From Cryptomeria japonica (taxonomy: Eukaryota > Streptophyta > Pinopsida > Cupressales > Cupressaceae): a DNA stretch of 64,000 nucleotides. Shown here piece after piece: positions 24,801-36,800 of this stretch (the first letter of the stretch is position 1; every line of letters begins with the position of its first letter). The notes under the pieces are model-generated. The model was not told the DNA's origin. It saw nothing but the letters and a program-made list of their open reading frames with translations, and made no database searches. Made by a program: the position numbers and the translations under genes. Location of the stretch: NCBI RefSeq assembly GCF_030272615.1, contig NC_081406.1, forward strand, positions 471,810,400-471,874,399. Direction: 5' to 3'.

Positions 24801-27800
24801 TCTCCCTTTACCTACCTGAGAAAGTGTCAATTTGAAAAAGTGAAGGATTTTGGTCTAAATGGCAAAAATTGCTCCTGACCCTCTCTGAAGGCCCAGAGCG
24901 AAATTTTCAAAAACACATTTTTCTTGCAAAGTCAAAATGTTTTTTATGATTGGAATGGATGAAAGGAAGCATGTCTTACCCATTGAATATAACTTGGACG
25001 ATCAACAAAGAAGCAATCAAGCCAAAATTGAAAAATCGCTCCTGACCCTTGCTGAGGGCCCAGAGCGAATTTCCAAGGTTCTCTTCTTTTTGTGTGGAAT
25101 TGAGACCAAATCTTGCTTGGATAGGAAGAGGACGTGATGTTTTATGCCTTAGAGGCGATTTGAAGTCCAAAGAATGAAGGAATATCCCTAAAACCAAAAA
25201 GTCGCTCCTGACCCTTGGAGAGGGTCCAGGGCGAAAATCACAAAAACTACATGTTTTCTTCAAAATTGTGCTAAGGCAAGGTTAGGCTAAGGTAGAAAAG
25301 ACCTTCAAAGCATGATGAATAATGATTTGCCTCTAAAATTTGATGATTCTAAGCTAGAAAGGAAAAATCACTCCTGACCCTTGCTGAGGATCCAGGGCCA
25401 AAATTTTGAAAACTCTCATTTTACCTTGCAACAACAAAGCAAATTTGGATGGGATGGATAAGGAAGGACGTTGCCTAGTGATGAGTAAAAGTTTCAACGA
25501 AAAATGATAATGGATTGAGCCTAATTTGCAAAAATCGCTCCTGACCCTTGGAGAGGGTCCAGGGCGAAAATTTTGGAAGAGAGATTTTCTTGCTTAGTTT
25601 GGAGGTATTAACATGATCTAGCTTGGTGAGAAAGTGTTTTGATGAGGAAATGAAGATTTCTTAGTCAAAATTGAAAAATCGCTCCTGACCCTTGCTAAGG
25701 GTCCAGGGCGAAAAACACCAAAATTGCACTTTTTCTCCCAAGTTGGATAGAGCAAAGTCTGGAATTCAGTGAGAAGACCTATTTGAGATGTCTTGAGGAG
25801 ATTTTGAACTTTGAAAAATACCAATTTTGAGCTAAAATGAAAAAATCGCTCCTGACCCTTGCTGAGGGTCCAGGGCGAAATTTCTTCTAAAGACATTATT
25901 TCCTTCAAGATTGTTGATGAATTAACTTGGTAGTGCAAGGAAATGGATCTTAGAAATAACGTTGAGGGTTTAACAATCAAGCTAAGGTGGATTACAACTT
26001 AAAATGAAAAAATCGCTCCTGACCCTTGGAGAGGGCCCAAGGCGAAATCCACACTTTCACCTAAATTCCTCATGCAAAATGGCAAAATTTGAAATGCAAG
26101 ACCTTGACTGGATATGAATTTACCCTCCAGGAGATTTTGGAGTCAAGATGCGAAATATTCAAGGCTAAAATTGGAAAATCGCTCTTGACCCTTGGAGAGG
26201 GTCCAGGGCGAAATTATTTGCAAGCTTCATCAAGACCTTGATCAAAAATTGATATTTTCCAGTTTGCACTAAATCACCAAAATTGCTAAATTTGAGGCGT
26301 GTGGAAAATTAAATTTAAATTTGAGAGCATTTTGCATTTAATAAATTAATTTTAAGCCTTGAAATAATCGAAATTTTACCTTGGAGGCACTAAAATTAAT
26401 TTTTTTAAATTAAAAAATACAAATTGAGCGCTCAAACACATTTGTTGGCTTTTGCAAGCAAGTCGGCCTCCTTTTTAATGGATTATTATCTTATTTTATT
26501 ATCAAAAAAAACCAAGTCGGCCTAGGGGAAGCAAGGGGTAAGCGCTCTATATAATGGGGATGCTTTGTTCAAGTTCAATCATTCATTCATCCCTTCCTAA
26601 GTGCGAATTTGGAGAGCAAATTGGAGGAGCGAAATATAGCTTGTTTGGAGCAAATTTCTACTAAGTGTTGAAGGCTAAAGAGGGTGAAATTCTTTTGAAG
26701 ATTAATGGAGGCGCAATTCATCCAAGAGAGGGCTATGATCTAAACTTTGCCTAGCAAAATCCATTTTTCTTGCATCATTTTCAAAAGGTCTTAGACTTAA
26801 GTACTCAAGAGGAGGTATGGCGAAATTATCCTAATATCCTTGTTCAAGACTTGATTTTGGGCACTTTTTTTAGAAAAGTCTAAGTGTTGGTTAGTTAATT
26901 AGGAAATGATAACTCTAGATTTATCATGAAATTTCCTAATCAATATCTCGAATTTTCCCTTTGGAGAGTCTTAATTTCTACATTTTAAGATATAATGCTT
27001 AAAGACTAAATTTGGAGTTTTTGTGAAGGCATCAAATGGCGACTCCTAAGGCTGGAGTATCTACAAGTCGGCAGGCTCTCATCAAAGAAGATCCGGTCCA
27101 GGACAAGGATGATCTCCTCCAGCTCAGTATCATCAAAGAAGATCAAGCAAGGATAAGAGCGACCTCCTCCAGTCTAGCATCGACAGGGATGGCCTTCTTC
27201 GGTCAAGCATCATCAGGAATAACTTCTTCCAATCCAGCATTCCAAGGCGAGGTACATCAATCATCCTGCACATCAAAGACAAAAGAAGTCAGAGCAAGGG
27301 TTCGTTGAAGAAGCAAATAGTTTCAGAAGAGTTAATTAAAGCTAGCTTCTTAGCAACATCAAGTTGAATATCTACCAAGTACAAGTGTCAAATGAGGTGG
27401 CATCCCAGTCATCACTCCTCCAGTCGGATTGGTCCACCTCAGCATGTCCAGATTCAATGTACCTAACTCATGGGAGGTGGCACAAACTTCAATGTACCTA
27501 CCCCAGCTATCCATTGGTCGAATTTTCCAGAGAAGACATGTGTCCAATTAATACAATTATTTCATTGGTCAGAATTGAGTTTGTTGTAACAAACCCTAAT
27601 TAAGGTTTTCATTGTAGAATCTTGGCCATTGATCTCGAATTGATCTTAGCCATTGAATTGTATTAAGGGCACTATATAAGCCCCGGCTCTTCATTTTGTA
27701 AAGGCTAATAGCAGTTAGAGAGGAGTTAGAGGAGGGAGTAGTTAGAATAGTGAATTAGTTAGTTAATAGTGTAGCAATTAGAGTAGAATAGGAGGACAAG

Positions 27801-30800
27801 GCAAGAAATTGTTGCCATTGATTGTAAACAAACTACAGTTTCATTGAAGTAATGGTGAAGTGTGTCGTTTCTTGCAATATGCATGGTTTCTTGTTGAATC
27901 TTCAATTCTAGATGGTAGATGATTAGATCGAATAAAGGAAATTGTTGAATGCACCTGTGTGGAATCCGTTTAATCCATACCACTAGCCTCTTACTGATTG
28001 TAAGGACGCCTTGTGTGGTCAACTGGAACAAAATGAGCTTAATCTTAAGTCGTTACACGTCCATTGTTCATGCATTGTCTTGAATGGTGATCATTGTCAG
28101 ATGGTGTACAATTTGAACATATTGGAAGCATCCCTTAGAAGATCGCACTGAGTTGGTGTTGAATTGTTCAGCCTGATGGTGAGACCCAGCCCAGTAGGAC
28201 TCCACCTAGTCATTCATCCATCTTCTCGCATTCTAGGTAGTAGAGTAGACTTCCTAAACCTTGTATCTTTTGCCATTTGTTTGTCTTCCAGTTAGTTAGT
28301 AGGACTTGTGATTCCAGCAAATCAGATGTTTAGGTCATCAAGTGTAAGTCCCCTTGTGATTCCAGCAAAATCACATCATACCACAGAGAGCTTATCCACA
28401 CGTAGAAATCCTACAACAAAGAACCTTGAAGTCATCCCGATTGATCCTTTTCACGACATCTTCAGCATTCGGAGACTTTATTCAAGAGAGGATAAGGTAC
28501 CTTTAGGTATTTTATTCTGTGTTCGCATGTGCATAAAATACACATCAACAGGTATGTAAGAAATTGTTATGTAATCTCTTTCTAATATAAATGTTGCCAG
28601 ATTGGTGAAGGAAGCTGCTTTTGGGGGGTCTATCATAAATTCTGGAAATTATTTAGAGTGTTTCTTCCGAGTTTCATGAACTTTAATGTATTCAAAGAGC
28701 TGCAAGTTATTTATGTATTTGCATAATTATTATGGTTGAATGGACTAGCAAACAGTATATCAAAACATTACTCGAAAAATCAGAAAAAAAAATTGTATCG
28801 AACTAGACCGCATATTATATATTCATTCAAAACTAGACTGACAGCTAAGAAACACATAGCCTGTTGTTAAATTTGAACATGTTTTACTATTGTGGTTTGG
28901 TTATGAAACAAAAGACCATTTCTGATAGTGTTAAAGATATAAGATACAAATTTTGCAAGTCAAAATGCTCTATGAAATAAGTTGGGCTTGTTCACCATAT
29001 GTTTATCAAGAATATGCATAGAGTGGACAGAAAAATAGTATGCGCAGAGCTATATTTTAAGTGAGCTTTCATTCTCATAAGATGTCAGAAATAAGCTTCC
29101 TGTTAATTTTCATTTCTTTTTTTCGGGCTTTAAAAGGCATAAGGTTGTGTTGACATGTATTTTATACACCATCATACACAGAATAAAATACCAATAGGCA
29201 TCTTATCCTCTCTTGAGAAAAAGCCTCTAACTGCTGAAGATTCGCATAAAGGATCAGTTAGGAAGACTCCAAGGTTCTGGTTAGTAGGGTCTCTACGTGT
29301 GGACAAGCTTCCAGCGGTATGATGTGATTTGCTGTTTCCTTCAAGGGGCCTTACGCTTCTGAAAGTTCAAGATTTGCTAAACTAAAGAAACTTTTCAAAA
29401 AAAATAACAAAAGAGTAGGGTTTGAAAGAGGTCTAATCTAATCTAACCCTAAGAATGACTTCGTGTGAACAAGACTTGGCAAGATTCAACCAACTTCAAT
29501 TTTGCCATAAGATAACAACTCAATTGAAATTGATGCGATCTTCTAAGGTAACAAAATGATATTCAATGCATCAAAGATCAAAGATACTACCACGAAGGTA
29601 CATATCCAAGATACAATAATGATTGAAGATTAAGGGACTCAAAGTATTCTCCAGTCGACCACGCAAGGCGTTCCTACAATCAGCAAGAAGCTAGTGGTAT
29701 GGAAAGCGAATCCTACCAAAAATCAAGTCTCACACTATGTCCTTCAGATTAACACACTACCTTGATTGAGCATGATTCAAGTAGATTAAACAACCATGAA
29801 GATAACTAAGAAAGTTGCAACAAAACACCATAACTTCAATATTTTATTGATTTCCAAGTCATCATGTACAACAATTGCTTGAATTCCTCTCTTCAAAACT
29901 CAATCTTGCTACAAAATAAAATTGCTTCTAGCTCTAATCTCTCTCTAATACAACAAACTCTCTGATATCTAACTATTACCAAATGAAATGAAAAATGAGG
30001 GTATAAATAGCATCCTCAATTACAATGAAAGGTCCAGATTGAAAGTAGATCAACGGTCAAGATCATGGCACCCAAACCCTAATTAGGGTTTGTTACAAAT
30101 GGCCTCCTTTTTACTGAACAATATTAAATGCATAGCCAAATATTAAATTTGGCACAAAACCCTAGGAGACATAAACCAATGACAAACAAGATGCCATGTC
30201 ATCTATAACAACCTTTCATCTAGAATCTTATTCCCTTTCCAATGTTCTTTTTTGGCATATGCAATGAATCTTGTCACGATTCCTTCGATTTCTGCAATTG
30301 GAATCTCAGGAAGATTCTTCATACTTTCTTCCAAGTGGATGACTTGATCGAATGCATCTAGAAGAGCTGCGTCCCATGAAGGTTCAAGTTCCTTTGTTCT
30401 TTCAATCAGGAGCATGGTGGCAAACATCTGATCATATTGCTCATCTGTAACATTTGCGTCCTTGCAAAAGATGACCTTGATTCTATCCTCTAATTCCTGC
30501 ATATCCACATTTGTCTCGACCTCGATCCTTCTGCCAAGAATGGTACGTAGTACCTCAAATACTCTGTCCTGGATCGGATTGATCACCTCCTCAACTTGGC
30601 TACATCTAGTACTGATGTCCTCAAAGAAAACACTCTTCATATGGAGTAAGGTTGACCAATGAAACAAACTGTGAGATTCCCCATCCAAAATCTTCTCTTG
30701 CACTAAGACCTTCCTTGATGTGTGTCTAATAACTTTCAAGACAGGAATGATAACATCCTTGGTATGGGCGAATGCAGCTACTGTTATCATCAAATTGTGG

Positions 30801-33800
30801 ATTATATCAAGAACCTGGATAGCTTGATGAATAATCTTCATCATCCTTGTTACAAACTCTATAGCCACTGTATGAGATCTATCCATCCAATTACTTGTAC
30901 GTTGAACCATATTCCTGAATCTTTCTGCCTCATTGATTGATTGAAGTGGAAGTGCTTGCACTGGTGATCTAGCTGGATCCTGACGTCCCAAAGGTTCATT
31001 GATGTGACTGAAATATGTCCTCCATGCACCGACCTCTCTCTCAAGCTTTCTATTCTTCTCCATTTCTTCTCTAAGCTTGTCTTTCAATGCTTCAAATGAA
31101 TCGGTGGCATCATCCAATGTCTGCTCTGTTGTGGATGGTCCTAGCTCAAATGTCTGTATATCATATTCCTCTGCTAAGATCTCACCTTCATATTTGTCTA
31201 CTGCCGGTGTAGCTATCTGTAGTTTTCTGGATCCAGTCTCATCTCGAATCATCTTGGACATCTTGGTAGCCTTCCTCTTTTCTGTTACTTCATGTGAGCA
31301 TCCAACAAGGCTCTCTAAATCAATTGCATTATCTTCGTCCTCTACTACGATCACCTTGGTTAATCTTTCCTTCAACCAATCTGGGATAGCTGACCTTGTC
31401 TCTCGAACTTGAATTTCCTTATGTGCTACTTCCTCTTGTCTGGGAGGAGATGTCATTTCATTGTCCTCTTTACCTTCATCTAGCTCATAATCTTGGAGAG
31501 ATCCATCTGGTGACCCTTGCTGTGCCTGTCCTTCTTCCTGCCTGTCGTTCTGTACCATCGACTCCATGGATTCTTCCACTTGAAGTGTTCTCTTCTCTGG
31601 TCTAGAAGAAGTACCGGATGATCGATCTCGGTTGGCCTCTTGTTTCTTCTTGGAAGATTCTCTCTTGCCAGGTCTCTCTTTCCTCTTTGAACCTCTTGGA
31701 TGGAGATCGCCCTCACTGGCACATCAAAGGTTACCTTCACCTGAATTTCTAGGATTATGATTGCCTTCACTCACACTAGCTCCACCTTCGGCTGGTTTCT
31801 CTTCCAAAGTGAAAGTCATAGCTATGCCTTGCTCTCTCAACTTCTGATGTTGTACGTCAACCCATCTGCGAGTACAAGACAAAACTGGAGCCATCAAAGT
31901 ATCTAGATCCACGACCTCGGGCTCATTCCAATCTAACCTTACTGATTTGCTTTCTCGATCATATGATGACTGGATATGTCTGCCACTGTCCTGAGCTTGG
32001 TCGGCCACTCTGTAAATCCTGCATTTCCTGATGAAATCCAAAGGCAATCTAGAATGCATTTTCCGTCTCACTTCAAGATCATCTAAGAGATTCATCATAA
32101 AATCTTCTATTTGGTATTCATGCTTAAACTTTCTGCCGACCGTCTCCTCTAAATGTCCATGTGGATCAAAGCTTTCCCTCAAAGCAAAAGATGAAAAAGA
32201 ATACAAGGCTAACTCCTTCTCTGCGTCATCCATAGCTAAAGCATTAGGACATACCTCAACTGAATTACCCAAAATGATAGGTACTGGAACTCCATTCTGA
32301 TGTCTGTGTCTGAATGCCTTCGCATATGCTGCCAACTGTCTTGTCACTTCAAGTAACACAATTCTGCCTGTCGGATATCTCGGCAACATGTATGGTGGTA
32401 AAGGACATCCATGTACTCTAATATAAGTGAACTTCGAAAACTGAATGAACCAAGCACCGTACCTCTTTATGAATTCCTGTGCATCCTGAGATAATCTGTT
32501 GTGAATCCCTCCTTGCAATGTCCGTGTGATGTTCATCGTGAAGGTATCATTAACTAACTTGTAGTTGCTTCCTGGCGGATGATGCAAGTAGGCATAGGAA
32601 TCACAAGCTCTGACCTCGCCGGGTCCTCTTCCAATCACTCCTCTGTGAGGTAGTCCTGCGTACTCAACACTCCTAATCAAGGCATAGATGACATATGAAC
32701 TCATGTGGAAGGACTTAGTAGCCTTGAGTCTCCTCAACTGTACGTCCAAGCAATGGCTAATCATCCTAGCCCAATGTATCATACCTTTCCCTTGAACAAT
32801 CACCTGGATGAAGTAGAACATCCACTTCTCAAAATAGAAGGCGTGAGGGGCTCCTGTAACTTGGTTGAGCATCGTGATCAAATCTCTGTACTCCTCCTGG
32901 AAATCAATCCTGTGTGGTGTGTTTGGTACCTTGCTCAGGCGAGGACGACTCTTGAGTAACCAGTTCTTATTGATGATGCTTAGACAAGCATCTGGATCAT
33001 CTTCGTACATTGACCTGGCTCCTTCTATGCTCTTATATATCATGTCCCTGTGCTCTGGAAGATGGAAAGCTTCACTTATAGCTTCCTCTGAAAGGTACGC
33101 CAAAGTGTTTCCCTCATTGGACACGATTGTTCTGGACTGTGGATCATAGTGACGAGCACACTCGATCATCAACTCATGGCACTGAACAGCTGGAGGAAAG
33201 CCGGCCGCCTTAATGATGCCACTTTCAATTATTCTCCGGGCGACAGGTGATGGCTTGCCAATGTAAGGGACCTCTCGGAACTTCTTCGTGCTGAAGTTGC
33301 CTAAGTTTGTATCTCCAATGTTGCTCCACTTCGACACGATCTTAGTCTCCACTTCTTCGGTCTTCTGATCTTCTTTCATGAGAGCTGAACGACTGGTGGA
33401 TGCTCCCGCCTTCGGGGTCGCCATACCTACACAACATTTCATAATGAGAGACTAGATCTTGCAATAAATAACATAGATTAGAGAATAAATTTTAGGAAAC
33501 TTTATGATAAGTCTTTGAGTTATCATTTCCTAAAAAACGATCGAGCTAGGAATTCAAAATTCAAAATTTCAAAATTTAAGCTATGACGATCTAAAATTAA
33601 AATTAAAACAATAAAACCACATCGCCATACCTCACTAGAGAATTAACTCTAGAATGCAAAATGGATAAAATTCGCCTAGGCAAAATTGACGTTAGATAGC
33701 TTTGATGTGATCTTCAAATCAACGTTCCTCTTATCAACTTCGCCACCCTTCAAGCATTTGACGTGATCTCTAATGCATTTGACAAATTCGCCACCTTTGG

Positions 33801-36800
33801 TATGTCTTTGACGTGATCTCCTCTAAATGATCGATCCTTTGTCAATTCGCCCAAGTGAAAACTAAGTTCGCACTCCTCAAACACAATTCGCACTTTCTCC
33901 TTCAAGATCGCATGTAAGAGATGATAAATGATGATGTGAAAATGACGATCTTCATCTCCCCTTTATAGGCGCTTCTCACCATAATTACCTTAGGCCGACT
34001 TGTGAAAAAATAAGGCAATTTAAATGATTTTTAAATAAATAATAAAGGCCGACCTCTAAAATACCAAGCGCTCCTTTTGATTTTTTATTAATTTAATAAT
34101 TAATTATTAAATGCCTTCATTATTATTTAATAAATTCGATTTTTCTCACAAGGCAAAAAAACAATTAATTAATTAATACCATGCGCCATTTTTAAATGCT
34201 TTTAATTAAATATCGATTTTCTTAGCATTTAAATAAATTCAAAAATGTGTTTGAGCGCTAAAATTTAAAAAATGCAAACCTTATCGCCCTGGTCCCTTGG
34301 AGAGGGACAGGAGCGATCCATCAACTTGTCTTGATTCTTGCAATTTTTTACGTCCAAAGTCTTCATCTCCACGTTGCATTTGGCATTTTCATTGGGTCCT
34401 TCGAGCTTGATTAACTTATCCTTGCGATTGAATGTCTTTAAATGTGATATCGCCCTGGTCCCTTGGAGAGGGACAGGAGCGATCCAAGTGTTTTCTCCAT
34501 TTCAAGCTCATCTTAACGTTCACCTCCTTTGTATCGCCTTCCAAGCGATGTTTTAAACCTTGTGCAATTTCGCTTTAACGTGATCTTTAAAGGATAACAA
34601 GTGTTTTGGCAAATATCGCCCTGGTCCCTTGGAGAGGGACAGGAGCGATCTTGGTGTTTTCTCCTTGACCTTGCATCTTCGATCCCAAATTTTCATTATG
34701 AAGGATAAACAATGATATTCTTTCACTCCACTTTCATTTCGCTTGAATTCCATAAGGTATTTAGACGTTGGGAGGATCATCGCCCTTGTCCCTTGGAGAG
34801 GGACAGGAGCGATCTTGAAGCTCTAGCTAAAACGCATCATCCTTCAACCTTGGTTCCTTGTTCATTGCCTTTTAAAGGACGTCCTTGATCTTGCGTGAAC
34901 TTGCCTTGACATGCATTTGAAGGAAAATGAAGGATCCTATGCAAATCGCTCTGGTCCCTTCCTGAGGGACAGGAGCGATATAGCCTCTTTGTTCAATTTG
35001 ATGATCATTTAACGTTTAACCCTTTTGCATATCACCTTGTTATGATGCCTTAGACCTTGTGTGATCCGCAAAAACCTTGACCTCACATGATTTTTTGAGA
35101 GATTTAGCCAATATGATTAATATCGCTCTGGTCCCTTGGAGAGGGACAGGAGCGATCCTTGTGTCCTTGATCAAATTTGCAAACTTTTGATCTTTGTTCT
35201 TCGTTCATTACCTTCCAAATGGCATCTTTGACCTTGCCTATCCTTGCATTGTCTTGATTTTGAAGGAGCATGAGTGTTTTAATAAAAATCGCTTTGGTCC
35301 TTGTCCAAAGGACAGGAGCGATATAGCTTCCTTGGCTCAATTGCTAACATTTTGACGTTCAAAACCCTTGTATTTCACTTTGTTAAGACGCCTTAGACCT
35401 CTTACCAATTCGCATGATCTTGACTTAACGTGATTTTTGAAGGAATTAGCAAATATAATAGATATCGCTCTGGTCCCTTCCTGAGGGACAGGAGCGAACT
35501 TAGGTGTTTTGGTCTCATCCTTGCCTTCTTCGACTTGCTATCGCCTTCATTGCATAAAACGAAGTCTCTTGATCCTTCTTGGTCGCTTGATATGTGATAA
35601 ACTTTCAAAATTTATGCCTTTATGGAACTTTCGCTCTGGTCCCTTCCTGAGGGACAGGAGCGAAGTAGGGTATTTGGTGCAAATTCTTCAATTTGGTGAT
35701 CTTCGTAACTTTGTGCTTGGTTGAGATGCTTCGAAACGCCCTTGCCACTTTGTTCTTCGCCTTGGAGTGTCTTGAATTTGAAGAGGAGGCAATGTAATCA
35801 TTATATCGCCCTGGTCCCTTGGAGAGGGACAGGAGCGATCTTGCTCTTGTAGACTCCATCTCACATCATCATCTTCGAAAATTATCTTCAACGGATCCAC
35901 TGTACCTCCTTTCATCCATCCATGCCTTGGGATTCCCTCAAACTTGGCAAGAAAATCATCTATGACAAAAATCGCTCTGGTCCCTGCCTGAGGGACAGGA
36001 GCAAACTTCAACATTTGGGTCCCTTGTTGACGTTTCATAATATTCAATTTGTCTTCAACGGGTTCAACTCACTTCCTTTCTTGCCTTCAAACTTACAACT
36101 TGCTAGATTTTTGCCCGAATTTTGCCTTATGAAGGATTTCGCTCTGGTCCCTTGGAGAGGGACGGGAGCTACAAAGAACTTCGCCCTGGTCCCTGGCTGA
36201 GGGACAGGAGCGATTTTTACATCTTGGGTCATTCTCCTTCACGACGGTACCTCAAGTTATATTCATTTGATAAAACGCATCTCTCTGGACCTCTTCAAAT
36301 CATCAAGTCGTTAAAATCCTGCAAGTACAAGGCAATATTTGATTTTGAGCTCCGGTCCTTCACTGAGGGACAGGAGCGATCCTACTCCTTCAAGCCAAAA
36401 TACCAAGATTTTACAAGTTTAATCAATTCACGAGGCAAAACAAATCATTTCCAATGCCCGGGATCAAATATCAAAAAGGTCAAAATTTGGTCAAAATTCC
36501 TCAATTGGATACACTTCACATTTCATCATCAACACTTAGACAAATTTAAGCTCTGTACTCAAAAATTCCAATTGAAAATAGACCATTTTGGCGAATTCAT
36601 TGCATTCAAAATTTGCATTCTCACAAAAGAAGCTCAAAAAGCTCTCAAAACTGACTGGATTCTGGCCTGAAAAGACGGCAATTAAAACCCTAAGGCTTGA
36701 CCCTAAATCCAGACAACTGACTGACTAACAAAACCCTAAAAAACGAAGCGAAAGGCGAGCAAAAAAGAGAGGGGGTCCCCATTTCAGATGGGGCGATGTG

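Larger units (their letters stand above)
23678..28550 (+). mobile_element. Element E: complete family member with decayed ORF start
   Basis: Runs from TGTTGTGACG to CACATCAACA, 4,873 bp, with a perfect GGTAT duplication at 23673-23677 and 28551-28555. The 5' tip has three copies of a TGGAATGTCCTGAAATTTGG-like motif (23860-23960), shared inverted with element C (46200-46300). A stem-loop around 24040-24110 also occurs in C. Palindrome array, upstream promoter (TATA 26548-26555), leader stem-loop (26901-26937), ORF remnant, telo-box, TATA (27673-27680) and CA end follow. It lacks the body of the ORF and so is non-autonomous. Confidence 0.9.

Noticed and set aside
15486-26215. Regular short repeats with spacers, resembling a CRISPR array
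   Set aside because: The units are palindromes about 35 bp long with spacers near 130 bp, in plant nuclear DNA with spliced genes. There are no cas genes, and spacers are related to each other in composition.
16304-28550. The family as class II DNA transposons with terminal inverted repeats
   Set aside because: Terminal inversion is only about 5 bp (TGTTG/CAACA), there is no transposase signature, and the 3' promoter plus AATAAA order fits an LTR better. Not fully excluded.
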